This document shows positions 9,863 through 17,890 of a DNA stretch of 64,000 nucleotides, piece by piece. A program made the translations under genes and the position numbers. The stretch lies in the NCBI GenBank assembly GCA_020437755.1, contig JAGQVX010000004.1:1-64000 (forward strand). The letters run 5' to 3'. The number at the start of each line of letters is the position of its first letter. Positions within the stretch are counted from its first letter, which is position 1. The notes beneath the pieces were generated by a model that saw nothing but the letters and a program-made list of their open reading frames with translations, had not been told where the DNA came from and ran no database searches. The stretch is from Flavobacteriales bacterium. GTDB lineage: Bacteria; Bacteroidota; Bacteroidia; Flavobacteriales_D; Sanyastnellaceae.

Positions 9863-10708
9863 TTAGAACTCGGCGTATGTCCGGCGCTTTTGTTTGATGG
9901 AGTCTTTGCCTTTTTGGCAAACCCGTTCCCAATTGGTCGCTGCATCTTCATCGCCCAAATCGGCCGATTGTTTCCAATCTTCACAGGCACCCACATGGTC
10001 TTTTTGGAAGTATTTCACTTCTGCGCGGTAGTAGTACACTTCAGGAAGTAATGTGTCGTCTTCCAGCAACAAGTTGGAAAGGATTTCATTTGCTTCGTCA
10101 AATTCCATTTGCTCAATACATGTCAATGCTATGTTAAGCTGAATGCGGCGGAATGAGGGATCAATTTGAGCCGCTCGATCGAATGATTCACGTGCCTTTC
10201 TCCACTTTCCTTTTTCCGCGAATGCCGCCCCTTGAAGATACCAGGCCGGCATATAATCATCATCGAGTTCAAGCGAATGTCCAATAAATTCAAGTGCCGC
10301 TTCGGTGTTCCCCAGCATGAAATCCACCTCCCCGAGGTAGTAGTAGGCCAGCGCATGATCAGGGCTGAGTTCCAGAAAGCGCCACAGGTCTTTTGTAGCT
10401 GCATCATAAAGCTGAAGGCTTGACCGACAAATGCCCCGATTGAGGTATAGCTCTTCATCCGCTGAGCCCCTTTTTTCAGCGTAGTCGTAATCGGCCAGGG
10501 CCTGGGCAAATTTTCCCTGTTTGTGAAACGCCTGCGCCCGTAGCAGGTAGGCCTCCGCGTTGCGTTCGACATCAATCAATGCAGTGGTGAGCGATATGCA
10601 CGCCTCGTAATCACCCGAAAAATAGGCGTCTCTGGCGTCAGAAACATCAGATTGAGCTGTTCCCAGGAGGGAAAGCAGGATGAACAAGGGGAGTATAAAT
10701 CGTCTCAT
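9863..10708 (-). CDS. Exported TPR-repeat protein
   Basis: The 281-residue protein has an N-terminal signal peptide (MRRFILPLFILLSLLGTAQS) and then consecutive tetratricopeptide repeats across roughly residues 25-255. Examples are AEAYLLRAQAFHKQGKFAQALADYD and DHALAYYYLGEVDFMLGNTEAALEF, which keep the W-LG-Y-A-F-A-P pattern. TPR proteins act as scaffolds; this one is probably periplasmic. The last ~25 residues are lysine/arginine-rich (GKDSIKQKRR). No catalytic domain is visible and no specific role can be assigned. Confidence 0.8.
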   Translation of the reverse strand: MRRFILPLFILLSLLGTAQSDVSDARDAYFSGDYEACISLTTALIDVERNAEAYLLRAQAFHKQGKFAQALADYDYAEKRGSADEELYLNRGICRSSLQLYDAATKDLWRFLELSPDHALAYYYLGEVDFMLGNTEAALEFIGHSLELDDDYMPAWYLQGAAFAEKGKWRKARESFDRAAQIDPSFRRIQLNIALTCIEQMEFDEANEILSNLLLEDDTLLPEVYYYRAEVKYFQKDHVGACEDWKQSADLGDEDAATNWERVCQKGKDSIKQKRRTYAEF

Positions 10709-10855
10709 GTGCCTTAATTGACTGGAACGTTAGTGTACGTATTACGGCGTGGAAAGTTGCGCTGGAATGGCTGTTGATTGTAGGTTAAACCTGAATTTAA
10801 TTCTTGTGCCGCTGCGGGTCAATGGAATTGGTTACTTTGCCTTTAAAATCACCGG

Positions 10856-12028
10856 GTGAAGTTTATCAAGCGATTTTTCATGTGGCTGTTGCTCGTACTG
10901 GGCGTTCTGGTTGTATTGCTATTGGTCACCGGCAATAAGCACATCCTATCTGGCCTCACCAAAACCTATTTAAAGGGAGTCAATCGTCCGGATATAGACG
11001 ACATGGGGGATCATGCTCTGCGCGTGGTACCAGCAGGAAGCGGCGAGCCCTGGGCTGAAAAGTATTTGGCGAATGCCACAGCATTGGCAAAACCCTTTTT
11101 ACGCGACTGGGAACAATATGGCACTACGGCCCTTTTGGTCATAGTAGACGACACCATTCGCTATGAACAGTACTGGGAGGGAACCCATCGAAATACATTA
11201 TCCAACAGTTTTTCCATGGCCAAGTCCTTCACGTCAATGGCTATAGGGGCTGCATTTGCAGATGGGAGCATGGCGGGACCCCGGGAGCCGCTTGGAAGTT
11301 ATATTGCGCAGTATGCCACAGGTGAGAATGCTGCGTTGAAATTGGAGGATTTGCTTACGATGACTTCGGGTATTGACTTTGGGGAATCGTATGTGAATCC
11401 ATTTGGGTATCAGGCCAGGGCGTATTTTGGAGATGACCTGGCGGGAAATACGTTAGCATTTGGCGTATGCCGCACACCCCTTACCCAATGGAAATACGAA
11501 GGAGGAAATACGGTACTGCTGGGAATGGCGCTTCAGGAAGCTACGGGAAAACACCTTGCCACGTATTTCTCCGAAAAAATATGGAGTCGGATTGGTGCCG
11601 AACAAGATGCCTATTGGAATCTCGATCATGAAGACGGACTGGAGAAAGCATTTTCCGCCTTTTATGCTACCGCGCGTGATTTTGCGCGTATTGGACAGTT
11701 GATGTTGGACAGTGGAGAGTGGAAAGGGCGTGAAGTATTACCGCGTGAATATTTTCGTGCAGCCATGACACCTGTTAACGTGCCCGATGTGGATGGGGCT
11801 GTAGTTGAACACTACGGTTGGCAGTGGTGGCTTGCCCGACATGAGGGACACCCGTTTGCCAGCGCACGCGGTATGCGCGGACAATATATTGTGGCCCTTC
11901 CGCATTTGAATGCTGTGATTGTACGATTGGGGCATGAGCGTCCTGATGTATATATAGACCATGTTCCGTTGGACATGCAGTGGTATATCAAATTTACAAC
12001 GTCGATCGTAGAAGAATTGAGTAAATAG
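10856..12028 (+). CDS. Membrane-anchored serine beta-lactamase-like hydrolase (class C / AmpH-EstB type)
   Basis: The 390-residue protein starts at a GTG that opens MKFIKRFFMW, a basic N-terminus followed by one hydrophobic segment (about residues 8-25) that anchors or exports it. The serine hydrolase fold is shown by the SxxK motif SMAK (Ser120, Lys123) and YEGGN, which fills the YxN position. Such proteins are penicillin-binding proteins, esterases or amidases. The substrate cannot be told, and antibiotic resistance should not be assumed. Two copies of the GGCATNCGCCAAA motif (minus orientation, 11063-11077 and 11457-11471) lie inside the gene, and a swapped-stem copy overlaps the last base of the TAG stop. 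The weak box TTACTTTG (10832-10839) lies 16 bases before the GTG. Confidence 0.85.
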   Translation: MKFIKRFFMWLLLVLGVLVVLLLVTGNKHILSGLTKTYLKGVNRPDIDDMGDHALRVVPAGSGEPWAEKYLANATALAKPFLRDWEQYGTTALLVIVDDTIRYEQYWEGTHRNTLSNSFSMAKSFTSMAIGAAFADGSMAGPREPLGSYIAQYATGENAALKLEDLLTMTSGIDFGESYVNPFGYQARAYFGDDLAGNTLAFGVCRTPLTQWKYEGGNTVLLGMALQEATGKHLATYFSEKIWSRIGAEQDAYWNLDHEDGLEKAFSAFYATARDFARIGQLMLDSGEWKGREVLPREYFRAAMTPVNVPDVDGAVVEHYGWQWWLARHEGHPFASARGMRGQYIVALPHLNAVIVRLGHERPDVYIDHVPLDMQWYIKFTTSIVEELSK

Positions 12029-12042
12029 CCATTCGGCAAATG
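12028..12042 (+). repeat. Swapped-stem copy of the iterated hairpin motif
   Basis: GCCATTCGGCAAATG begins on the last base of the preceding TAG stop. Relative to GGCATTCGCCAAATG, the second base and its pairing partner are exchanged (GGC/GCC becomes GCC/GGC), which keeps the 3-bp stem and the ATTC loop. Confidence 0.65.
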
Positions 12043-12051
12043 TAAAGCGCG

Positions 12052-12459
12052 ATGAAAGAAGACATCAATCCACCGAAAGTTGAGGGAGTAGCAGTAGCTA
12101 TAGTATGTAAGGAAAATGAGTTGGGTGAGGCTGAATGGTCAACCTATCTGCTGAATTTAAAAGACCAGGAATTGAAGGGCGTGCTGGTTCGTTCCAACGG
12201 ATACGGCGAGCGCGACAAGGAACGCGTAACGACATCAGAACTGCGGCATATGTTTGACACGGTGGAACCCCATAAAGCCGTATTGGTAGAACCACTTATG
12301 CCTGAAATGACTACACTTACAAACCAGTATTGGGTTAGCTTCTGGTGTGAGGGAGTGTTGTATGATAAAAAGTTCATCTTTGTGCGTGGCAGCCTGGAGG
12401 AACGCAACTTTGTACAACTGCCTTTGCTGGATGGCCAGCGAGGTGTAATCATTCGCTAA
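12052..12459 (+). CDS. Conserved hypothetical protein coupled to an exonuclease gene
   Basis: The soluble 135-residue protein has no signal peptide or membrane segment. Visible features are an N-terminal strand VEGVAVAIVCKENELGEAEW and a C-terminal YWVSFWCEGVLYDKKFIFV, suggesting a small mixed alpha/beta fold. I recognise it only as a Bacteroidota-type protein of unknown function. Its TAA stop overlaps the ATG of the exonuclease gene by one base (TAATG), so the two are probably translated together and may work together. The start ATG at 12052 lies just after the hairpin motif at 12028. Confidence 0.7.
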   Translation: MKEDINPPKVEGVAVAIVCKENELGEAEWSTYLLNLKDQELKGVLVRSNGYGERDKERVTTSELRHMFDTVEPHKAVLVEPLMPEMTTLTNQYWVSFWCEGVLYDKKFIFVRGSLEERNFVQLPLLDGQRGVIIR

Positions 12460-13178
12460 TGCTAGACCATGTTGATTTAAATTCCATTTTATTTCTGGAT
12501 ATAGAAACCGTTTCGGGGGTTCATCACTTTGAGGAGTTGGATGACGATTTCCGCGAATTATGGGCGTTGAAGAGCAAGTTTTTCCGCGAGAAAGAGGAGT
12601 TGACACTTGAAGAAAGCTATGAACGCGCGGGGATTTATGCTGAGTTTGGTAAGATTGTTTGTATCAGTGTAGGGTACTTCCATTATACTGCCGGTCGGCG
12701 CATTTTCAGGGTAACCTCGTTTTACGGAAATGATGAATCGGAATTGTTGCAACGATTCAGCAATCTGCTCAATTCGCATTTTTCTTCTCCCGCACATTTG
12801 TTGTGCGCCCACAATGGGAAGGAGTTTGACTTTCCGTATATCTGTCGGCGTTTATTAATCAATGGTTTATCGATACCTACAATTTTGAACATTGCCGGCA
12901 AGAAGCCTTGGGAGGTACGTCATCTCGACACGATGGAGTTGTGGAAATTTGGTGACTACAAGCACTACACCTCCATCAAGCTATTGACGAAGATCTTTGG
13001 TATTCCAACGCCCAAAGACGACATAGACGGGTCTCAGGTGGGGCGGGTGTACTGGGAAGACGGTGATTTGGAGCGTATAGAGCGATATTGCAAGAAGGAC
13101 GTTGTTGCTGTTGCCCAGTTGATGTTGCGATATCAGGGGATGGATTTGTTGGGAGAGGATGATGTGGTGGAGGTGTAA
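12459..13178 (+). CDS. Predicted 3'-5' exonuclease related to the PolB proofreading domain
   Basis: The 239-residue protein has the three exonuclease motifs of the DnaQ-like superfamily: ExoI ILFLDIETV (Asp, Glu), ExoII LLCAHNGKEFDFPYI (Asp) and ExoIII YCKKDVVAVAQL (Tyr, Asp). The spacing matches the stand-alone family related to the exonuclease domain of DNA polymerase B. It should degrade single-stranded 3' DNA or RNA ends; its cellular role is not established. It is co-translated with the upstream 135-residue protein and ends at a strong bidirectional terminator. Confidence 0.85.
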   Translation: MLDHVDLNSILFLDIETVSGVHHFEELDDDFRELWALKSKFFREKEELTLEESYERAGIYAEFGKIVCISVGYFHYTAGRRIFRVTSFYGNDESELLQRFSNLLNSHFSSPAHLLCAHNGKEFDFPYICRRLLINGLSIPTILNIAGKKPWEVRHLDTMELWKFGDYKHYTSIKLLTKIFGIPTPKDDIDGSQVGRVYWEDGDLERIERYCKKDVVAVAQLMLRYQGMDLLGEDDVVEV

Positions 13179-13185
13179 TCAAAAA

Positions 13186-13210
13186 CCCCCCGCATTAAGC
13201 GAGGGGCTTT
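13186..13210. terminator. Bidirectional hairpin terminator
   Basis: CCCCCCGC (13186-13193) pairs with GCGAGGGG (13199-13206) with one mismatch around an ATTAA loop. An A-run lies to the left and CTTT to the right. It separates the convergent exonuclease and outer-membrane barrel genes. Confidence 0.75.
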
Positions 13211-13257
13211 AGACATAAACAACTGATGTTACTGTGTTTACCAGAGCATCTTTGTAG

Positions 13258-14100
13258 TTACCAGGTAAGTATGGATATTCCCACGGTAAGGGGATAAATT
13301 TCGGGGCCACGGCCATCTGCGAAGAGCGGAGTAAGGCCATAGTTGGCAAAAACGGTCACATCACCATACCCTACGCGCACTGTGGCGTCGAGTGTAAAGT
13401 CATTGAAGTTGAAGTCGTCTTTCACTTTACGCTTTTGGTCAACACCATCTTCCGTAAATTTCTGCTTGATATTGCTTCCAAGACGCCATCCACCGATCAC
13501 ACCGGCTTCCACGTGAAAGCTCTTGCTATCCTTCGTGCTGGTGTTGAATTCCAGAACCAAAGGCACTTTGAGGTAGGTTGTCCGCAAGCGATTCTTTGAG
13601 AAATCAAACTGGTCGGAAATCACCCCGAAGGTAGTGTCGCGATACTCCACAACTTCGGTGAGGGTCGAATCGTAGATTGGCATCTTAGGATAAACGTTGA
13701 CATTGTTTGCCAATCCATAGTTTCTCCATTCAAAGCCAGCGCCGAATCCCAACTGGACGTACTCATCAACGATGTCCAGACGGGCATCAAAGGGATAGTA
13801 GCTCCAGCTCAGGGACTTTGCGTAGTCCAAATCGAGCCATTGATTGTCGCCGGTCATATCGGTACTTCCATTGGCATCGAACAGGATGTTCATACCCAGG
13901 TCAAACCGACCACCGGAGTGAAAAATGCGGTTCTTTTCTTCTTTAACCGAATCGGGTTCCGCTTCAGGATCTTCATATACCATGACCTTGAGGTCGCCCA
14001 GACTGATTTCGGTAGTGTCACTTTTTTGTTCTTCTACCTGGGTCCACCCCGCTATTCCCATTGTACAAGCCACTGCAAAGGAAAATATCTTCTTGATCAT
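13258..14100 (-). CDS. Outer-membrane beta-barrel protein, PorT-like family
   Basis: The 280-residue protein has a signal peptide (MIKKIFSFAVACTMGIAGWTQ). After a short acidic linker (about 22-55) come amphipathic strands with aromatic girdles such as RFDLGMNILFD, YVQLGFGAGFEWRNYG, TTYLKVPLVLEFN, SFHVEAGVIGGWRLG and VRVGYGDVTVFANYGLTPLF. It ends in VGISILTW, typical of a barrel C-terminus. This matches the PorT/OmpA-like barrel families of Bacteroidota. There is no plug or peptidoglycan-binding domain, and no specific role can be given. Confidence 0.75.
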   Translation of the reverse strand: MIKKIFSFAVACTMGIAGWTQVEEQKSDTTEISLGDLKVMVYEDPEAEPDSVKEEKNRIFHSGGRFDLGMNILFDANGSTDMTGDNQWLDLDYAKSLSWSYYPFDARLDIVDEYVQLGFGAGFEWRNYGLANNVNVYPKMPIYDSTLTEVVEYRDTTFGVISDQFDFSKNRLRTTYLKVPLVLEFNTSTKDSKSFHVEAGVIGGWRLGSNIKQKFTEDGVDQKRKVKDDFNFNDFTLDATVRVGYGDVTVFANYGLTPLFADGRGPEIYPLTVGISILTW

Positions 14101-14507
14101 CGTTTTGTTTTTTACTGATTTCGAACGTGTGACGGTCGGCCTTCCCGGTTCGTTACAGCAAGTCGAAAAAAAAATATCACGCGCCCGCTTTTCGAAGCGG
14201 TAATACGCTGTTTTCTAGTGTTTTATATTATGTGTGAGATCTGTTTCCGAACCAACATTCTCGCATGAACCAACGATTCCAGCACCGAATGAACGTATGA
14301 TTTCAGGTAATTAGATCCTTAGAATCCTTCAGGCATTCTACCGTGATAAGATGGAGTTTACTCGTTATCAGCACTTTCGGGAGCACCAAAACCGAACGAT
14401 TACAAAAAAAACATGACGGGCATAAAGAAAATAGACCCTGAAGCATTGGATATTGATCCAAACGTATTTAAATTAGGCTTACCTTAATTTATTTACAACC
14501 ACTAACT
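14101..14507. other. 407-base intergenic region with two tiny overlapping reading frames
   Basis: Between the divergent barrel and regulator genes. On the plus strand a 21-codon frame (14351-14416, MEFTRYQHFREHQNRTITKK...) overlaps by ATGA a 24-codon frame (14413-14487, MTGIKKIDPEALDIDPNV...), which ends 20 bases before the regulator start. They may be leader peptides or chance. No tRNA, clear promoter or other repeat was seen. Confidence 0.3.
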
Positions 14508-15227
14508 ATGAAAAATCTGTCTTGCATCGTCGTTGACGATGAACAGGATGCGGCGGGAAACCTCGTCAAAATCCTCCGCACTTATTGTCCCGAAATGCAC
14601 ATATTGGAAGTACTGAACGACCCTCACCTGGCTGAGGAACGTATCAATGCGCTGCGTCCAAAGGTGCTTTTTCTCGATATCGAAATGCCCGGCAAAACGG
14701 GTCTTGAAATTGCCCGCAAGTTTCAAGATATGAACTACTACATTGTGTTTCACACCGGATTCAGCAAGCATGCCATTAATGCAATAAAACACAATGCATT
14801 TGATTTCTTGCTTAAGCCGACTACAGCCGAAGATCTATTGAAGACTATGGCGCGTATCAAGCGATCTATTCGTCAGGCTCAGGACTTGGCCGCCGAAACG
14901 AAAACCAACGCCATTGTAGTGAAGAGTGGAATACACTATCGTCAGGTTCCGGTAAATGAGATACTCATGGTAGAAGCAGAGGGGAGTTATTCCAACCTTG
15001 TACTCAAGTCGGGTGAGCGAATTTTAGTTTCACGGAACTTGAAGAGCGTTATGACCTCACTGGAGGGACATCAGTTTGTACGTGTTCACAACTCACGAAT
15101 TGTCAACGCCAATGAGGTGGCACTATGGAAGCTGGCTGAGAATGCTTGCGTGCTCACCAATGGAGAGGAGTTTCGGATTTCGGTACGGCGAAAGGATGAA
15201 GTGAGGGATTTTCTCATTATTCCTTGA
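14508..15227 (+). CDS. LytTR-family response regulator
   Basis: The 239-residue transcription factor has a receiver domain (1-120) and a LytTR DNA-binding domain (about 135-239). The acidic pocket is VVDDEQ, the phospho-acceptor is Asp57 in LFLDIEMPG, and the conserved lysine is Lys103 in LLKPTT. The LytTR part shows VPVNEILMVEAEGSYSNLV and HQFVRVHNSRIVNANEV. No partner histidine kinase is adjacent, so this is an orphan regulator here. Two very short frames precede it. A hairpin terminator follows. Confidence 0.93.
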   Translation: MKNLSCIVVDDEQDAAGNLVKILRTYCPEMHILEVLNDPHLAEERINALRPKVLFLDIEMPGKTGLEIARKFQDMNYYIVFHTGFSKHAINAIKHNAFDFLLKPTTAEDLLKTMARIKRSIRQAQDLAAETKTNAIVVKSGIHYRQVPVNEILMVEAEGSYSNLVLKSGERILVSRNLKSVMTSLEGHQFVRVHNSRIVNANEVALWKLAENACVLTNGEEFRISVRRKDEVRDFLIIP

Positions 15228-15295
15228 GTTCACCATACCTTATTTTATGACCTCAGCTTCGAAGGTGGTGGTTTGAACTCTACGGCATTCACTGG

Positions 15296-15334
15296 AACGG
15301 AGAATTGATCAAAATTGATTGGTTCTCCGTTTTT
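15296..15334 (+). terminator. Rho-independent terminator after the LytTR regulator
   Basis: AACGGAGAA (15296-15304) pairs with TTCTCCGTT (15323-15331). The loop contains TTGATCAA, and a T-run follows to 15334. The rest of the 15228-15489 gap shows nothing else. Confidence 0.65.
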
Positions 15335-15489
15335 CAATCTATTCAAATCCTTTGTTAGTCAAAGCTTCTCAAAAGTTCGGCGCGATGGATACCAGAGCAT
15401 AGTGCTTAAATCTTTGGAGGCAGAGGCGACTTACAACCTATTCTTTCACCAGCTATGTTTAATTGATCACTCATTAGGACACGGATCTT

Positions 15490-16764
15490 CTAAGATTTAT
15501 AATTTGTCGCTACTTGAAAAGCTCGAGATTTGCCCTTGATTTCTGCTCCCGATATACCAAGTTTTCGAGCTCGTTCTTGCCATGAGGATACAATTTCCAC
15601 AGTGTTTCTAATAATTTCATGTGCTCTTTCTTCTGTTAGCCTGAATTCGTAGTGCAGACTTAAAGGTATTCTCAAGTCCAGTCTGTTGTCATCCAATGAA
15701 ATGTTCAGAATGAGTCCCATTCCTGTTTCATTCGCATTGATGTCATATGCCGGAGAAAGGCGCCATCCCGCCTCATTCAATAAAAAGCCATGATTACGAA
15801 GGTGGTCATCACAATTCGAGACACAAATAGTGAATACGATTCTTTTAAATAGTTCTTCAAGATCTTCTTTTACATTGGATCCTTTACTCATTAGAAATTC
15901 GGCGATTTCCAGATAAGACGCACCCGCAGTATTCTCGAGTCCATCGGAATAACCCAACATAGTCATGGCAGATGCAAAATGAATTCTGTTTCCTTGGGAG
16001 GTACGATCAAATCGCTTGGTCATGAAGGTGTGATGTTTTGATGAGAATCTCTGAATTTTACATTCGGCCATATTTATTCTACAGTCCATGGCCAACTGAT
16101 AAACGAGATATTCCCAAGCCCCATGGTCGTATTGATCGTTTATCGAAGGGAATTTAGCTATCCAAAGATTCCCATCTGAATCCTTTACACTAGCCTTGGG
16201 TCTCGCTCCTCCCAAAGATGCGCCAGGCGCAAGAAGCATTTCGATCCATTTTTCATATTGAGGATCATCGAAAAGCTCATCGTTTTCAAATTTCAAGCTT
16301 GCCTCTTCAAGCTCTCTAATTAACACCCCTGGTGGGGAGGCATACTTGTCGTTATTATCAAGAAAATCCCCCTCGGGATCCAACTTAAACCTTAGCGCTC
16401 CCATTCTATGACCATCATGCACTCCGAGCAGATAGTCTGTCTGAAATAGCTTTCGCGAAATGCGATTTTCCGAATCAGCTTGCCAAGCTTCTCTTCGGTC
16501 CATTATAAGTTTTCCCCACCTGTCTGGTGCAGAGTCTGAAAAAATCCCAAAATTTTCTTTTTTACCATCAAGATACTGTTCGGTTTTATAGAGTTTAAGA
16601 TCTGGATCCAACTGTCGGTCGTTTTTACCTATCCATTCTAGATTGTATTGAAACGAAAAAATTTCGTGTCCTCGAGATCTTCGTGAGTACAGAATGCCCA
16701 TTAGAGTTGGTTCCACTAATCCTTCCCAATCAGCGTAAACATAAATTGCTTTTTGTTCACTCAT
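15490..16764 (-). CDS. hipA: HipA-type serine/threonine kinase toxin
   Basis: The 424-residue protein is a full-length HipA kinase. In E. coli HipA phosphorylates glutamyl-tRNA synthetase and triggers growth arrest. Visible landmarks are an N-terminal couple-HipA region (1-110), the GASLGGARPKA loop (181-191, equivalent to the autophosphorylated Ser loop), the catalytic segment CDDHLRN (318-324; Asp and Asn) and the Mg-binding SPAYDIN (337-343). All key kinase residues look intact, so the toxin is probably active. Its ATG overlaps the antitoxin stop by four bases (ATGA). Base composition looks more A+T-rich than the neighbouring genes, suggesting transfer. The target in this organism is unknown. 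Confidence 0.9.
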   Translation of the reverse strand: MSEQKAIYVYADWEGLVEPTLMGILYSRRSRGHEIFSFQYNLEWIGKNDRQLDPDLKLYKTEQYLDGKKENFGIFSDSAPDRWGKLIMDRREAWQADSENRISRKLFQTDYLLGVHDGHRMGALRFKLDPEGDFLDNNDKYASPPGVLIRELEEASLKFENDELFDDPQYEKWIEMLLAPGASLGGARPKASVKDSDGNLWIAKFPSINDQYDHGAWEYLVYQLAMDCRINMAECKIQRFSSKHHTFMTKRFDRTSQGNRIHFASAMTMLGYSDGLENTAGASYLEIAEFLMSKGSNVKEDLEELFKRIVFTICVSNCDDHLRNHGFLLNEAGWRLSPAYDINANETGMGLILNISLDDNRLDLRIPLSLHYEFRLTEERAHEIIRNTVEIVSSWQERARKLGISGAEIKGKSRAFQVATNYKS

Positions 16765-17081
16765 TTTTTCCTTTTTGGTGCTCTTTTAGAGGTGGTTAGT
16801 TCAGCATCCTGAATTTTTCGACCTAGTTCATCATCCTTCGCTACAAGAAGTAGGTCATCTGCTAGCCCCAAAGCGTGTAGCGTCATCAAGTATTTACCCA
16901 TACCTACAGTTTCAGCTCCTTTTTCTATTAATTCAAGTGTACTAATGGCGATTCCTGCTCTTTCGGCTACAAGACTCAAGCTGTATTTTCTTCTAAGTCT
17001 AGCAAGTTTGATTTGCTCTCCTACTTGTTGGAGAAGTCTTCTTTGTTTGATAGGAAGCGGAATAGATCTTTTATTTTTCAT
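16761..17081 (-). CDS. hipB: HipB-like helix-turn-helix antitoxin and repressor
   Basis: The 106-residue protein carries a Cro/C1-type HTH at about residues 17-72 (GEQIKLARLRRKYSLSLVAE, then RAGIAISTLELIEKG) and a lysine/arginine-rich C-terminal tail (TTSKRAPKRKK). It should bind DNA upstream of its own gene and neutralise HipA. It overlaps hipA by four bases, ensuring coupled translation. A perfect 16-bp palindrome lies three bases upstream of the ATG, and three related sites lie further up, which fits autorepression. HTH assignment is firm; the antitoxin role comes from context. Confidence 0.88.
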   Translation of the reverse strand: MKNKRSIPLPIKQRRLLQQVGEQIKLARLRRKYSLSLVAERAGIAISTLELIEKGAETVGMGKYLMTLHALGLADDLLLVAKDDELGRKIQDAELTTSKRAPKRKK

Positions 17082-17084
17082 AAC

Positions 17085-17100
17085 ACCCGATATATCGGGT
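17085..17100. promoter_or_regulatory. Operator O1 of the hipBA operon
   Basis: ACCCGATATATCGGGT is a perfect 16-bp palindrome between the hipB ATG and a -7-like box (TACATTTA on the minus strand, 17100-17107). A protein bound here would cover the transcription start. Confidence 0.75.
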
Positions 17101-17116
17101 AAATGTAATACTTTTC

Positions 17117-17132
17117 AACTGATATATCATGA
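17117..17132. promoter_or_regulatory. Operator-like site O2 of hipBA
   Basis: AACTGATATATCATGA shares the GATATATC core with O1. Its centre is 32 bases from O1, about three helical turns. Confidence 0.5.
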
Positions 17133-17170
17133 ATTATCCATCTGCATCCAAAATGTTTGAATAGTACAAA

Positions 17171-17186
17171 TACCGTTATATCAGCA
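17171..17186. promoter_or_regulatory. Operator-like site O3 of hipBA
   Basis: TACCGTTATATCAGCA keeps the left half-site ACCG and the core TATATC. Its centre is 54 bases from O2, about five helical turns. Confidence 0.45.
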
Positions 17187-17201
17187 CATAATGCTCTTTC
17201 C

Positions 17202-17217
17202 TACCGTTTTATCGGGT
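17202..17217. promoter_or_regulatory. Operator-like site O4 of hipBA
   Basis: TACCGTTTTATCGGGT keeps both half-sites (ACCG and ATCGGGT). Its centre is 31 bases from O3. The rest of the 17082-17453 intergenic region shows only a weak TAACTTCG box at 17402-17409. Confidence 0.55.
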
Positions 17218-17453
17218 TTTATAGTGGCCAGGATCTGTGAGACACGAATCAAGCATTCGAATTAGGTCGCTCAAAAGTTTGAACTTTTTGCCACCATGTT
17301 CCCAGTGCTTCCGAAGTTGAGGTTTACTCTGAAAATGGTACCGGATTCCGTTAAATTCCTACCGCTCAAATAATTTAACACTTTCTTCGTACCTTCTTGT
17401 GTAACTTCGGTGGGTCTTGCTCGTCGTATGAACGTCAGGATCCGACTGGAACC

Positions 17454-17810
17454 ATGAGAAAACTATTGACCATACTCCTCTTTCTGCTGCCTCTGCTTGG
17501 TTTCATTCATGTTCATTGCCAACAGGAATCGTTGCTTGCCTATGTGCAGCAACAGGATACCATTGCGACCCAACCCGACAGTGTGAAAACACAAACGCCC
17601 GTCGTTGAAAGTTCGGTTCTTAGGGGTAAGGTGGATGTCACCTTTCGTATCGATGCCAAGGGTGAAGTCGAAATCATCCACATCTTTTCCGATAATCCGG
17701 AGTTGATCAATTATGTGATCACCCGGTTGAAAAAGATCAAGCTCGATCCTGCTGTACACAAGACCGGACAAGTCATTAAGTACAGCTTCGATTTTAATCG
17801 GGAGTCCTGA
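17454..17810 (+). CDS. Small exported protein with a TonB-C-terminal-like domain
   Basis: I start at the ATG at 17454 (118 residues) because it opens a typical signal peptide, MRKLLTILLFLLPLLGFIHV; the longer frame from 17397 adds an unlikely cysteine-rich leader. The mature part ends in VLRGKVDVTFRIDAKGEVEI then ELINYVITRLKKIKLDP and GQVIKYSFDF, the beta-alpha-beta pattern of TonB C-terminal domains. There is no membrane anchor or proline-rich spacer, so it is not a complete TonB. The role is unknown. A TAACTTCG box lies 44 bases upstream. Confidence 0.65.
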   Translation: MRKLLTILLFLLPLLGFIHVHCQQESLLAYVQQQDTIATQPDSVKTQTPVVESSVLRGKVDVTFRIDAKGEVEIIHIFSDNPELINYVITRLKKIKLDPAVHKTGQVIKYSFDFNRES

Positions 17811-17890
17811 AAATCCATTTTTTGCTAGCCCGGATGTGATGACAAGGCATCGGGAAAAATCACTGTTTTACCATGCAATGAAGCGCTACC

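Noticed and set aside
10832-10839. TTACTTTG as a promoter box for the serine hydrolase gene
   Set aside because: It differs from TAnnTTTG at the conserved A and no -33 element is present; it is mentioned only as weak.
14101-14507. A tRNA or small RNA in the longest gene-free stretch
   Set aside because: No cloverleaf arms or CCA end could be traced by eye; a covariance search would be needed.
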